A stretch of DNA of 64,000 bases. Source: Collinsella sp. AF23-4AC. Its GTDB lineage: Bacteria; Actinomycetota; Coriobacteriia; Coriobacteriales; Coriobacteriaceae. Shown piece after piece: positions 8,827 through 18,047 of this stretch; positions within the stretch are counted from its first letter, which is position 1; every line of letters begins with the position of its first letter. A model generated the notes under the pieces. That model saw only the letters and a program-made list of their open reading frames with translations. It was not told the DNA's origin and did no database searches. The stretch lies in the NCBI RefSeq assembly GCF_003462685.1, contig NZ_QRVE01000001.1, positions 163,421-227,420 of the forward strand. Direction: 5' to 3'. Position numbers and translations under genes: made by a program.

Positions 8827-9867
8827 CTAGAGAAAGCGCTCCAGGCAGGCCTTGAAACCACGGGTCGAAAGATAGAACAACGTGGCGTCTGCCATTGAAA
8901 CGCCCGAGGTCGCCGCAACGAGCTTGTGGGCAACACGTCGAACGGCGCCCTTAGCAGGCATATCCGCCCACTCCGTTCCCAAAAACGTCGTGAGGTCCAT
9001 GCTGACGCGAGCCGCCACGCGATGGAAGTCATCGGAATCCAAGCGCGCCAAATCAAACACAATAAGGTCCAGGAACCAGGTGATCAGCTCGCCGGGGCAC
9101 AGGTCCAAAAGACCGTAGGCCGCCCAGTCCTCCAAGACTTCCTCGAGCATCCTCATGTGGGCGTCAAGCTTTTTGGCGCGAGCCTCGGCACTGTTGAACT
9201 CGTGCGTCGCCGATTCGCTCTCCATCACGTAGTGGTAGAACTTATCCGGCATAACGACGGTCTTGCGGGCAAGCGCATAAGCCGCAAATTGGAAGACGAC
9301 GTCCTCGCCCAAAGCCAAACCGGGGGCGAAGCGAATGCCTTCGCGATTGAGCAGCTCGCGCGAAAAAGCCGCACGGCAGGCATAGGGCTGAGCATTCGAA
9401 TGGAACAGCAGTTGGGGATCACGGGCGCCGAAGGCACCAGCTTTGGGGCTCATGAGTTGCTGGACGCGTCTGGGGGCAGCATCGGCAGGTTCACAGACGC
9501 CGCCAAAAACGGCGGCCTCGGCATCCGCAGACTCCATGGCATGCAGCACGCGCTCGACCGTCTGGGCATCGATGTAATCGTCGGCGTCCACAAAAAAGAC
9601 GGCCTCGCCCTCGGCGACATCGATACCGGCATTTCGAGCACACGAAACGCCCGCGTTTTCCTGGTCAATCACCAGTACGCGATCGTCGGCCTGCGCGATC
9701 TGGCGCAACACGTTCAACGAATCATCAGTCGAACCGTCGTTGACGCAGATAACCTGAATCGAGAGCTCAGACTGGACCAACAGCGAATCGAGGCATCGCT
9801 GAATGGAGCGCGACGAATTGTAGACGGGAACGACAATGGTCGCTTTGGGGGTCAAAGTCTCTCCCAT
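8827..9867 (-). CDS. GT2 glycosyltransferase, type B copy 2
   Basis: This 346-residue family 2 glycosyltransferase has ATIVVPVYNSSRSIQRCLDSLL, NDGSTDDS and the metal site DADD. It aligns with the gene at 6554-7621 through the fold and in the C-terminal half. Only 6 nt separate it from the upstream type A gene, so both are certainly in one transcript. About 74 nt separate it from the next gene. It probably acts on the same glycan as its neighbours. Confidence 0.85.
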   Translation of the reverse strand: MGETLTPKATIVVPVYNSSRSIQRCLDSLLVQSELSIQVICVNDGSTDDSLNVLRQIAQADDRVLVIDQENAGVSCARNAGIDVAEGEAVFFVDADDYIDAQTVERVLHAMESADAEAAVFGGVCEPADAAPRRVQQLMSPKAGAFGARDPQLLFHSNAQPYACRAAFSRELLNREGIRFAPGLALGEDVVFQFAAYALARKTVVMPDKFYHYVMESESATHEFNSAEARAKKLDAHMRMLEEVLEDWAAYGLLDLCPGELITWFLDLIVFDLARLDSDDFHRVAARVSMDLTTFLGTEWADMPAKGAVRRVAHKLVAATSGVSMADATLFYLSTRGFKACLERFL

Positions 9868-9873
9868 GTCGAC

Positions 9874-10977
9874 CTACCCCCTCAGCGATTCGATGAGGAA
9901 GGCAGCAACCACACCTGGGCCTCCAACCGAGGCGTAATACTTAGCACGCCCCAAGGCACCATCCGTCGCAAAACTCGGATGCTCGTCAACCCAGCCCTCA
10001 GGATCTTTGAGGATGGCAGCGAGATTTGCGCGCTTCCACGGCTTGAGATCGTCAAGCGAAAACTCCCCCGCGTCCAAGGCCGCTTGGAACTCCTTGGCCA
10101 TCTGAACCAGGAACTCCTTATAGAACTTAGGCGCTAGGCGCACGTAGTTCCACATGTACGAATCGTACTTAATGAGCTGATTGAACTTGAGCATGCGCGC
10201 GACGTCATCACTTGCGTGGTCACGGGCATAATCCTCTCGAATCCAACGCTCAATCTCAGCATACTCGGTATTGACGCAAAAGACCTTAGCCGAAGAATTG
10301 ACCGAGGAATTCTCGTTGTCCTGGCGATAAGACAACACGGCATCATGAAGGTAAACAGCCTTATCGGCGCACGCGATCACCTTAAAGGCGAATGACGTGT
10401 CCTGAAAGGATGCCCCCGGAGTCGGCAGAAACGTAATGCCGTTGCGCTCAAGAAAATCGCGACGGTACACGGCCGACCAAATCGACGGCTTTTGCTTAAA
10501 GAACTGCGTCGTATCGCTCGGGTGCACTGGCTTGCCACAGTCCTTGGCTTTAAACATCTCGTGCAGCAAACGGCGCTCCTCGGGCTTAGACCAGTAGAAA
10601 TCAAAGTTCGCCTTCGCAAAGTCGGCATTATTGGTATCGGCGGCCGAGACAAGCTTTTCGAGTGCGTCGGACGCCATAAAGTCATCGGACTCCAAGATGC
10701 CCACGTACTTGCCACGCGCCATCTCCAGACCGTGGTTCATCGAGTCGCCGTAGCCGCTGTTGGCCTTGTCGATCATCTTGACGCGCCCATCGCGCTCCAT
10801 ATACTCGCGGATAATCGCCGGCGAGTTGTCGGTCGACCCGTCGTTAATGCAGATGATCTCAATATCCTTGAGCGTCTGCGCCAGGGCGGAATCGAGGCAC
10901 TCGCGCAGGTAGCGCTGAACATTGTAAATGGGAATAAGCAGCGACAGAACAGGGCTGCCAGAGGCGTTAGTAGACAA
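9874..10977 (-). CDS. GT2 glycosyltransferase, type A copy 2
   Basis: This 367-residue family 2 glycosyltransferase (LSLLIPIYNVQRYLRECLDSA, INDGSTDNS, ESDD) is the first gene of the five-gene minus-strand run. It is strongly similar to the gene at 7634-8752 over the N-terminal 230 residues, less so beyond. The start is a TTG five bases after AAGGAG. The promoter must lie in the 112-bp divergent space before the acyltransferase gene at 11090. Confidence 0.85.
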   Translation of the reverse strand: MSTNASGSPVLSLLIPIYNVQRYLRECLDSALAQTLKDIEIICINDGSTDNSPAIIREYMERDGRVKMIDKANSGYGDSMNHGLEMARGKYVGILESDDFMASDALEKLVSAADTNNADFAKANFDFYWSKPEERRLLHEMFKAKDCGKPVHPSDTTQFFKQKPSIWSAVYRRDFLERNGITFLPTPGASFQDTSFAFKVIACADKAVYLHDAVLSYRQDNENSSVNSSAKVFCVNTEYAEIERWIREDYARDHASDDVARMLKFNQLIKYDSYMWNYVRLAPKFYKEFLVQMAKEFQAALDAGEFSLDDLKPWKRANLAAILKDPEGWVDEHPSFATDGALGRAKYYASVGGPGVVAAFLIESLRG

Positions 10978-11089
10978 ATGTGCTCCTTAGGAAATACCTG
11001 TCGTTTCATGGTATCAAAGGGTCAGCGCGCTAGCGGGCGTTTATATAATCTATGGAGCTCGCAGAGGCAAACCGATAAGAAAGGACGTC

Positions 11090-12220
11090 ATGCAGCCCAA
11101 AGCCGCACGCAACATACCCATCGAAGCACTGCGTTTGGTCGCGGTCGCCGGCATCGCGGTGTTCCACACCTTTCAGTGGACCTTCCAAGCCGTCTGCGTC
11201 GGCGCCGTGGAATATGCCCCACTTGCGATGTCCCCCTATTCCGGCGTGCTCGGTTTTATTAACCTGCTTGGCTGCTGGGCCAACGAGGTCTTCTTTATGA
11301 TCTCGGGCTACTTCCTGATTGCCTCGGCGGCTCGCGCCTGGAGCGATGGGGCAACGTGGACATCGCAAATACAGCGGACGACGCAGCGCCTTGGCAAGGT
11401 CATTTTGCCCACTGCGTTTTATTGCCTCGTGGCACTCGCGTGGTCCACGGTCGTCTCCCCCATTCCCGATGTTACCCTCAACACGCACTACTGGTACACG
11501 CTGGGCCTTGAGTTTATCTGGGTCTATGCCGCCACGGTCTTCATGACGCCATGGTTTGGACTGGCTAAGAGTCGACTCTCCCAGAAGAGCTACACGACGA
11601 CGGTCATCGCCGTTGGCATCCTCGCATTTGTTGTTAACGGGTATTTAGCCGCCATGAGTGCGACAAGCGGCGGTGAGTTTTCTTGGCTCCAGAAACTCAT
11701 GAGCGCCGTCACGTACGTTATCGCGTTTTTGATCGGCGGACTGCTCCGCGACGTTACCGATGTCATAGATTCGGACAGGGCGGGCGCCTTAGGCACGCGG
11801 TCGCTCTCGGCGGTTTTGGTGCTCGCCACCATCCTGGAAGGAGCACTCTCCTTCACCGGCAACCTCACGGCGATGGCAGCCCTCTCCTACAAATCAACCT
11901 CGTTGATCTCGTTTGCCCTCGCTGCCGCCTCCTTGCTCTTTGCGGCAACCCGACGCAGTGTCTCAGGCAATCCGCGGACTGCAGGTGTCATCGTCACCTT
12001 ATCGACCGCCACGCTCGGTTTCTATGTGATGCAGTCACTCACCAGTAGCATGTGGCGTCCCGTCTTCAATACGTTGCTCGCAAACATACTGATCAGCCAA
12101 AGCAGCCCGGCAGCTATATGCATCATCACGGGTACCGTCATTAGCATCATCTTTGCTCTGGCACTTCTCATCATCGATGCAGTTAGAAGCCTTATCGAAC
12201 GCAAGCTCAAGCGGCAATAG
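11090..12220 (+). CDS. Acyltransferase family 3 membrane protein
   Basis: This 376-residue integral membrane protein has about ten hydrophobic segments. The N-terminal PIEALRLVAVAGIAVFH pattern carries the Arg and His residues typical of acyltransferase-3 (OafA-like) enzymes, followed by EVFFMISGYFL. These enzymes transfer acetyl or other acyl groups from the cytoplasm to sugars of surface glycans. The neighbouring glycosyltransferases fit that role. The ribosome-binding site is AAGGACGTC upstream of ATG. The operon is divergent from the minus-strand glycosyltransferases. Confidence 0.85.
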   Translation: MQPKAARNIPIEALRLVAVAGIAVFHTFQWTFQAVCVGAVEYAPLAMSPYSGVLGFINLLGCWANEVFFMISGYFLIASAARAWSDGATWTSQIQRTTQRLGKVILPTAFYCLVALAWSTVVSPIPDVTLNTHYWYTLGLEFIWVYAATVFMTPWFGLAKSRLSQKSYTTTVIAVGILAFVVNGYLAAMSATSGGEFSWLQKLMSAVTYVIAFLIGGLLRDVTDVIDSDRAGALGTRSLSAVLVLATILEGALSFTGNLTAMAALSYKSTSLISFALAAASLLFAATRRSVSGNPRTAGVIVTLSTATLGFYVMQSLTSSMWRPVFNTLLANILISQSSPAAICIITGTVISIIFALALLIIDAVRSLIERKLKRQ

Positions 12221-12390
12221 ACATGCTGCCCTCAGACGCCAAAGCCGCTACACCCATGGCAGGTTCCTGCGTTTTATTCAAAGCTTGCCGTCAAGGTGCG
12301 CCGAGCCTTTACAATAGGACAGTCCCAAGGACGTATTCGATAGCTTCCGTGCAGCGCATGCGCGCCGCGCGTGAAAGGATATATTGCCCC

Positions 12391-13410
12391 ATGCCTTCCA
12401 CCCTTCCCGCTCCCATCGATAAGCTCGCCATCGTCGTCGTTACGTACAAGCGTCAGGAACTCCTGGCCAACTTGTTCGACTCCATGACCGAGCTCACGGC
12501 AACGCCCTGGCGCATCGTGATCGTCGATAACGAGAATTCGCGCGAGACCGAGGCCATGTGCGCCGCATTTAACGAGCGTCTGGCTAACCTGTGGGGCACC
12601 GACATCGAACAGCCCGACGCGAAGGGCGGCACCGACCGTGTCATCTACGCCCCGCAGCTCGAAAACGGCGGCGGTGCAGGTGGCTTCTCCGCCGGCACCA
12701 AATGCGCCTACGACCTGGGCGCCCAGTGGTTCTGGGTCATGGACGACGACGTGCTCGTCATCCCCGAAGGCATCGAGCGTCTTGCCAAGTGGACCGACCG
12801 CTACGATGTCATCCAGGGTTCGCGCCTAGACTTTGACGGCGGCGCCTTCTTTTGGCAGTACCAGCTCATCCTTTCACTCGGCATCCCTAACCCCATCGCT
12901 AAGTGGGATCTAGGCCCCGAGGGCTACCGCACCATGAACCAACTGTGCTTTGAGGGCGGCATGTTCTCGCGCCGCGTGGTCGACAAGATTGGCCTACCCG
13001 ACGCGCGCTTCTTTATCTACGGCGACGATGCCTGCTATGGCTACTTGGCCAGCCAGCACTTCCCCGCCGCCGTTGTTGCCGACGTGGTGCTCAAGCGCGC
13101 CCGCGCTGTCTCTAACTGGGACATCGCCGGCAAGCGCCAGCTCAACTCTACGAGCGACACCAACCGCTACTACATCATGCGCAACCGAGGCTTCCTCGCT
13201 CGCTATATGCAGATCTACGGTGACTACCACCCCATGCTGTTCCGCCTGGGCAATGCCGCGACCTTCTGCAAGGAATTCATTCGCCTGGCCGCGGTCGACA
13301 AGTGCTTTAAGACCGGCATTCCGGCGCTGCGCCGAGGCATGAAGGACGCCCGCAAGATCATCAAGGATCCCAACTGGAAGCCCATGCCGCCCATGAAGGA
13401 CACCGAGTAA
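12391..13410 (+). CDS. GT2 glycosyltransferase, galactofuranosyltransferase-like
   Basis: This 339-residue protein belongs to the GT2 branch that includes galactofuranosyl and rhamnosyl transferases (LAIVVVTYKRQELLANLFDS, VDNENS, GGAGGFSAG, WVMDDDV with a DDD metal site, and FIYGDD downstream). The start at 12391 is 11 nt after GAAAGGA; a longer upstream frame to 12223 has no ribosome-binding site and no family similarity. It lies 170 nt after the acyltransferase gene on the same strand and probably modifies the same polysaccharide. Confidence 0.85.
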   Translation: MPSTLPAPIDKLAIVVVTYKRQELLANLFDSMTELTATPWRIVIVDNENSRETEAMCAAFNERLANLWGTDIEQPDAKGGTDRVIYAPQLENGGGAGGFSAGTKCAYDLGAQWFWVMDDDVLVIPEGIERLAKWTDRYDVIQGSRLDFDGGAFFWQYQLILSLGIPNPIAKWDLGPEGYRTMNQLCFEGGMFSRRVVDKIGLPDARFFIYGDDACYGYLASQHFPAAVVADVVLKRARAVSNWDIAGKRQLNSTSDTNRYYIMRNRGFLARYMQIYGDYHPMLFRLGNAATFCKEFIRLAAVDKCFKTGIPALRRGMKDARKIIKDPNWKPMPPMKDTE

Positions 13411-13434
13411 CGGAAGCCGGAAACACCTCGGCGC

Positions 13435-15231
13435 TTAAAGCCGCTGGCACACCGTAGCCACATGCTGCCCATCAAAACCGAACCCCCAGCGCATGCGACC
13501 CACGCCGGGGCGCGGCACACGGATTTCGTCGATGCCGTCGCGCTCTATGTCGAGTAGCGCCTGCACGGCCAGCAATTCCAGGCCCAGCGCACCCACGCCG
13601 GGGTCATACATCATGTTGATCGTTATCAGCGGACGTTCATCGAGCATACCGATCGTATCGGCTATGTCGGACACAGCGCCCGTAGGAAAAACCTGGATGT
13701 CCCAGCGATCCGCGCCACACTTTCGCCTCGAAGCAGGATTGGCATAGCCCGGCAAGCCAAAGCAGAGCCCCTGCAAGAACAGATGATATGGCAGCGGCTT
13801 ATCTGGGTCGGTCTCACCGATTCCCGCATCCCCCAGGATGCGGCTTAGCGCCCGCCTCACGGTATCCTCGTTCCCACGGCACAGCCCGTCGCGAAACGCA
13901 TCGACGTCTCGAATGTCTTCGGCAGCGCACTCAAACCACTCAACAATCACTAGACGCAAGGCCTGGCGAAGCTCTTTATTGGGCAATCGCAAAGCACGGA
14001 GGCGATCGCCATGCTCTGGCTCCTCAGTCATATCTGTCGTCAGGAAACCGGACAGATACAGCGCTGTCCACATGCCATCGTCAGGCGAGACATCTGGCTC
14101 TGCAGTGCCCAAACAAAGCGGGACCTCAGCGCACCCATGGGCCTCGAGCAAATCAAACAAGACCGAAAGGCGGTCGAGATTCCACCCGGCAACTACCCTA
14201 CTCAGGCAATCGGCATATCCATACAGATCGGCACGCACAGGCGCCGTGCAGCCTCGGCCCAGAAAACCGATCACACGCTCTGGACTCGAGCAATAGGCCC
14301 TGCCAAACCGATACCCCTCGAGCCATTCACGCGCATCATCCAGGTATTCCTCGCGCCCAGCATGATTCAAAAGAGCCTCGACCTCGGCATCCGAAAAACC
14401 GAAACATCGGTCACACCACGCCGACAGCGGCGTCGTCAGACAATACGAGCAGCCGCGCGAAGAAAGCGCCGCTTCGGCAGGACCGGGACACTCCCCCATC
14501 AGACACGTCAGCCGCAACGAATCGCGTGCAGTGGCAATGGCGTCAAACAGCACACGGTCAAGTAGTTCTGCCGGATCGGCGCCGGAAGCGCCCCTCGCAC
14601 TCGCGCGGCCCAACCACGCCGCGTCGTACCCATCAACGAGCAATACAACCTGCTCATCGCAGGCCATCTCCAGCAGCTCAATGAGCACGCCAAGCACCGA
14701 GGCGACCTCGTCCTCGCTCGCCACGCCACGCGCAACGCGTTCGATGTGACGCACCTTATCTCGAGCTAAATCCGGAGCCTCCAAGAGAGCCAACAAGCGA
14801 GCGCACTCGCCCGAAAGGGCATCGCGCACGACGCCGGCAACAGCGGGGCCACGCCTCGCAGCGCCAGAAAAGTCCAGCGATATCACCGGATAGCAAGCAT
14901 ACTCATCCCGATAGCGCCCACCGTCCGCATCCCAAATCTGAGCATCGGCAAACGAGATCCGACCGGCGCGACCGACCGCCGGACGCTCCAGAAAAGCCCT
15001 GAGCATCGACAAGTTCATGCTCTTGCCAAAACCCTCGGGTCGACAGCACACCACAACGGACGCGTCACAGTCCAACACATCGGCAATAAACATGGTCTTG
15101 TCGACCAGTATGCAACGACCAATGGCATCGGCAAAATCATGCACACCGACCGGCAAAACCGCATCAGCGACATGGTTGACAAGCCGTACGCCAAAAGTAT
15201 CGCCACTGTTGCAATACTCCTGTTCAGACAC
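13435..15231 (-). CDS. AAA-ATPase-like protein with decayed nuclease domain
   Basis: This 598-residue protein has the layout of the AAA-ATPase-like / DUF1703 family: an N-terminal FADAIGRCILVDKT, a P-loop RPEGFGKSMNLSML at about 64-77, a middle helical region and a C-terminal PD-(D/E)XK-like domain. In the family the Walker B is usually DEYD; here it is LLVDGYD (197-203), so the acidic catalytic residue is Gly. The usual nuclease E-L-K strand appears as LITINMMYDPG, so the nuclease motif is not visible. The protein may bind but not cleave. It stands alone between convergent neighbours. Cysteines are unusually frequent. Confidence 0.7.
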   Translation of the reverse strand: MSEQEYCNSGDTFGVRLVNHVADAVLPVGVHDFADAIGRCILVDKTMFIADVLDCDASVVVCCRPEGFGKSMNLSMLRAFLERPAVGRAGRISFADAQIWDADGGRYRDEYACYPVISLDFSGAARRGPAVAGVVRDALSGECARLLALLEAPDLARDKVRHIERVARGVASEDEVASVLGVLIELLEMACDEQVVLLVDGYDAAWLGRASARGASGADPAELLDRVLFDAIATARDSLRLTCLMGECPGPAEAALSSRGCSYCLTTPLSAWCDRCFGFSDAEVEALLNHAGREEYLDDAREWLEGYRFGRAYCSSPERVIGFLGRGCTAPVRADLYGYADCLSRVVAGWNLDRLSVLFDLLEAHGCAEVPLCLGTAEPDVSPDDGMWTALYLSGFLTTDMTEEPEHGDRLRALRLPNKELRQALRLVIVEWFECAAEDIRDVDAFRDGLCRGNEDTVRRALSRILGDAGIGETDPDKPLPYHLFLQGLCFGLPGYANPASRRKCGADRWDIQVFPTGAVSDIADTIGMLDERPLITINMMYDPGVGALGLELLAVQALLDIERDGIDEIRVPRPGVGRMRWGFGFDGQHVATVCQRL

Positions 15232-15367
15232 CGTAACTTCTCCCTAAAACGCAGCACGAAGCCCATTGTAGCGAGCAGTTCAAGTGCAACGCTGGATCCG
15301 TGCAAAGGCATCGGGCAACGGTAGGAACAAAGGCCTTGAGGGGGCATAACAAATCGTTGTGCAACAA

Positions 15368-15401
15368 AATGGGGCCCGATGCAACTGCACCGCCCCCCAT
15401 T
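15368..15401 (-). terminator. Possible terminator of the MPKTG protein gene
   Basis: On the minus strand an AATGGGG / CCCCATT stem encloses a 20-nt loop and is followed by TTGTTG. It lies 34 nt after the stop at 15435. The T-tract is poor, so the call is weak. Confidence 0.3.
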
Positions 15402-15434
15402 GCGAATCTTTAGTTGTCGGGCAACCGAAAGGGA

Positions 15435-17252
15435 CTACTCCTCGGAGTCGTTCTGCCCAGCAGCCTTCTTTTGCTGATCGAGCTTATGCTTGCCACTCAC
15501 AATAGACGTGGCACCCAGCGTGGCCAAGCTTGCACTGGCAAGGCTCGCCATCACAATCAGATCGCCCGTCTTGGGCATATTGCCGCCAGATGACTTGGTA
15601 GTTGTAGTCGTCGTGGTTGTAGTGGTCACCGCCTTGGAGTCATTTTGCTCTTGACTCTTGTTGTCGGTGTTGCCCTTACCGCCGGCCTCGCCCTGCTGCT
15701 TTCCGTCCTCGGTCTTGTCCTTGCTCTCGTCCTTCTTCTCAGATTCAGACTTCTTATCCTCGTCCTTCTTCTGAGCGGATTTGTCGTCCTTCTCCTCAGA
15801 GCTAGAACCCTTATCAGATTCGGTCTTCTCGGAAGCCTTGTCCTTGGAGTCGCCCTTTGCGGCCTCGGTCTTTTCCGTGGAAACCTGATCAGAGTTGTCC
15901 TTGTTCTGGGTCGAGCCATTATTGACGCCAGCCATCAGCGAAGAGCCCAGCGCAGAACCGAGTTGCACGGAGAAAGAAGGCTTCTTGTCCGGCGAAGCAA
16001 CAGGGGCGTCCGGTGCCTTATTCGAGTCGTCCTTGGAAGCATCGGAATCAGGGGCTGCGTCAGAGCCGGAGCCGTTGTTAGAGTCGGTGTCAACGGACGA
16101 ATCGCTCGAGCCGGTAGATGAGTTAGAGGTGTCAGCGCCAGTCGAACCAGAAGCGTCGCTGTCCGTATTGCCGGCAGAGCTTGAAGGCGAATCGCCCGCA
16201 GCAGAGCCGTTCAAATTGGAGCCGTTCGGGGTAGAGCCGTCGTTGGTAGTGCCACCAGCAGAGCCATTACCGTCAGCATCGGTCGAGGGCGCATCCATCC
16301 TGTCATCGTTGGCGTCGTCACTCGAGTCGTCATTCGAATCAGGTGTCGGCGAGGGCACCGGCGTAGGCTCGGGCTGCACGGGCGTCGCAGCGGCAGCCTC
16401 ATCCTCGGCGATAAAAACCAAGCAGTCCTTCAGCTCATTCTTATAACGATTCTTCCAGCCCTCATGATACTGGGGCTGACTTGAAAACTTGGTGGCGACA
16501 TTGTTGACCACGCTATTGGAGAGCGCCGTCACAAACTCGCGGTCGGACATATCGTTGGAAAGATTCGCCCAGCGGAAGAAGTCTCTGCAGCCACCGGTGC
16601 CGCACATGTTGGTGATGCTCCACACCATGCCCTTGACGCAATCGGCGCGGCCCGAAATATCAATACCCAGGCCGCTCTTGAGCCACGCCTCGGTCACCGC
16701 ATAGTACGAGTTGTACGCATAGGCATCTTGAAGTGCTGAGAACTCAACAGGATCGGTGTTGTACGCACCTTGGAAGGCATCTTGCACGATATGGCCCAGC
16801 TCGGTGAGCTGGCCGTTCTCGTACATGACATTGCTCGCGTTGGAAATCTCGCTGCCGCGATCAATCGCATCCTTGAGCATGCTGTATTTTTCGGGGTTGT
16901 AGTTGTAGGCCTGCTTCATAAACGGAATGAGCGACCATCGACGGTCGAACTGGTAATAGCCCAGCGCGTTATAACCGTCGCCATACGAAAAGCCCTGGTT
17001 GTAGTTGCCATGGCTCTCGTACTTGGTAAAGTACTTCATCTCGGGAGTCACGTTGACAAACGAAACACCCTGGACCGACCTCAGCACGCCCGAGAAGGAC
17101 TGCTGGGTGTAGAGACCCTTATCGATATCGGTGGCATCCGAGGCAACGCCCGGCGTGGGCTCCTCGGCAGCGGCGGGTGCCGGCGCGGAAACGGCGCCAA
17201 ACGAAAGCGCCAGCGTCAGGCCCGCGACAATCGCAGAATGCTTGGGCTGCAT
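15435..17252 (-). CDS. Secreted, sortase-anchored (MPKTG) lysozyme-like surface protein
   Basis: This 605-residue protein begins with a signal peptide (residues 1-29, ending APAAAEE). The folded domain (about 50-290) contains KYESHGNYNQ and ALGYYQFDRRW, with an acidic residue and a Gly-Tyr-Tyr-Gln motif reminiscent of lysozyme or transglycosylase folds. I cannot assign it with certainty. Residues about 295-545 are low-complexity Ser/Asp then Lys/Glu/Asp repeats, followed by ten consecutive Thr residues, MPKTG at 559-563 and one hydrophobic segment. The tail after the membrane segment is long (about 18 residues) and mixed in charge. A 16-nt near-palindrome at 17323-17338 (GTTGTTG-CA-CAACAAC) upstream may be regulatory. 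Confidence 0.8.
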   Translation of the reverse strand: MQPKHSAIVAGLTLALSFGAVSAPAPAAAEEPTPGVASDATDIDKGLYTQQSFSGVLRSVQGVSFVNVTPEMKYFTKYESHGNYNQGFSYGDGYNALGYYQFDRRWSLIPFMKQAYNYNPEKYSMLKDAIDRGSEISNASNVMYENGQLTELGHIVQDAFQGAYNTDPVEFSALQDAYAYNSYYAVTEAWLKSGLGIDISGRADCVKGMVWSITNMCGTGGCRDFFRWANLSNDMSDREFVTALSNSVVNNVATKFSSQPQYHEGWKNRYKNELKDCLVFIAEDEAAAATPVQPEPTPVPSPTPDSNDDSSDDANDDRMDAPSTDADGNGSAGGTTNDGSTPNGSNLNGSAAGDSPSSSAGNTDSDASGSTGADTSNSSTGSSDSSVDTDSNNGSGSDAAPDSDASKDDSNKAPDAPVASPDKKPSFSVQLGSALGSSLMAGVNNGSTQNKDNSDQVSTEKTEAAKGDSKDKASEKTESDKGSSSEEKDDKSAQKKDEDKKSESEKKDESKDKTEDGKQQGEAGGKGNTDNKSQEQNDSKAVTTTTTTTTTTKSSGGNMPKTGDLIVMASLASASLATLGATSIVSGKHKLDQQKKAAGQNDSEE

Positions 17253-17391
17253 AAGATCCTCCCTGCATTGGTGTAGTTAAAGTGCAGTTTGCAAAGATAG
17301 AAATAAGTATTGCAGCTCGCCCGTTGTTGCACAACAACCCCTCGGTAAACGGCAACAACCCTCCGCGAAATCTTAAGGAATTGCGCTCAAC

Positions 17392-17823
17392 CTACAGTTT
17401 GATGTCGAAGTTAATCTCGGGGACGGCAGCAAGGTCGGCCAACGACACGCCGTCGACGTACTTTTCGATCACGTCGTCCAGACCGCGCCAGAATTTGACG
17501 GTCGAGCAAAGATCGCTGCGGGCGCAGCTGTTGTCGATGCCATCGCATGCCACCGGAGCCGTGCTGCCCTCGACGGCGCGCAGGATGTCGCCGGCACGCA
17601 CCTCGGCCGGGTCCTTGGCCATCATGTAGCCGCCGCCCTTGCCGCGTACGCTCTTAAGCAGGCCCGCCTTCATAAGCGGACGAACCAGCTGCTCCAAATA
17701 CTTTTGCGAGATATGTTCGCGGTCGGCGACCTCGCGCAGGGCAATCTTGCCCTCGGCGTCGCCCAGCGCCGCGATATAGATCATCAGCCGGAGGGCATAG
17801 CGGCCCTTGGAAGAAATGAGCAT
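17392..17823 (-). CDS. Rrf2-family Fe-S sensing repressor of the suf operon
   Basis: This 143-residue regulator has an N-terminal winged HTH (MLISSKGRYALRLMIYIA; ISQKYLEQLVRPL; GGGYMMA) and three closely spaced cysteines (VACDGIDNSCARSDLC), the pattern of [Fe-S]-binding IscR/SufR-type Rrf2 proteins. It should sense Fe-S status and repress suf expression when clusters are plentiful. The start at 17823 follows GGGAGGGTAGGT; a longer frame to 17919 would run through the operator and is rejected. The gene is divergent from sufC, with the operator array between them. Confidence 0.9.
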   Translation of the reverse strand: MLISSKGRYALRLMIYIAALGDAEGKIALREVADREHISQKYLEQLVRPLMKAGLLKSVRGKGGGYMMAKDPAEVRAGDILRAVEGSTAPVACDGIDNSCARSDLCSTVKFWRGLDDVIEKYVDGVSLADLAAVPEINFDIKL

Positions 17824-17844
17824 ACCTACCCTCCCATTGCATCT

Positions 17845-17917
17845 GGGACAACATAACCAGGTTTGTTTGTCCCAAATCTTAAGTAAGTGGGACAAACACA
17901 ACAGGTTATTTTGTCCC
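17845..17917. promoter_or_regulatory. Double-dyad operator between rrf2 and suf
   Basis: A 73-bp near-symmetric element is centred on CTTAAG (17878-17883). Outer sites GGGACAACATAACC (17845-17858) and GGTTATTTTGTCCC (17904-17917) are inverted copies. Inner sites TTTGTCCC (17866-17873) and GGGACAAA (17889-17896) are also inverted. The symmetry centre is the same for both pairs. This is the natural binding array for the divergent Rrf2 regulator and probably controls both directions. Confidence 0.8.
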
Positions 17918-17955
17918 ACATCTAGAAAAGTCGAGTGGATTAGTCGGGTTTTCCC

Positions 17956-17983
17956 TTGACTAACGCCGAACCCATAGTAACTT
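17956..17983 (+). promoter_or_regulatory. Probable sufC promoter
   Basis: TTGACT at 17956-17961 matches the -35 consensus. With a 16-nt spacer the -10 would be TAACTT (17978-17983), which is weak. The site lies just downstream of the operator array and 65 nt before the sufC start. Confidence 0.5.
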
Positions 17984-18047
17984 TATTCCGAGAAGATTCC
18001 TAGGGTTTCGTACACCCATGAGTACACCATATACAGAGAGGGACAGC

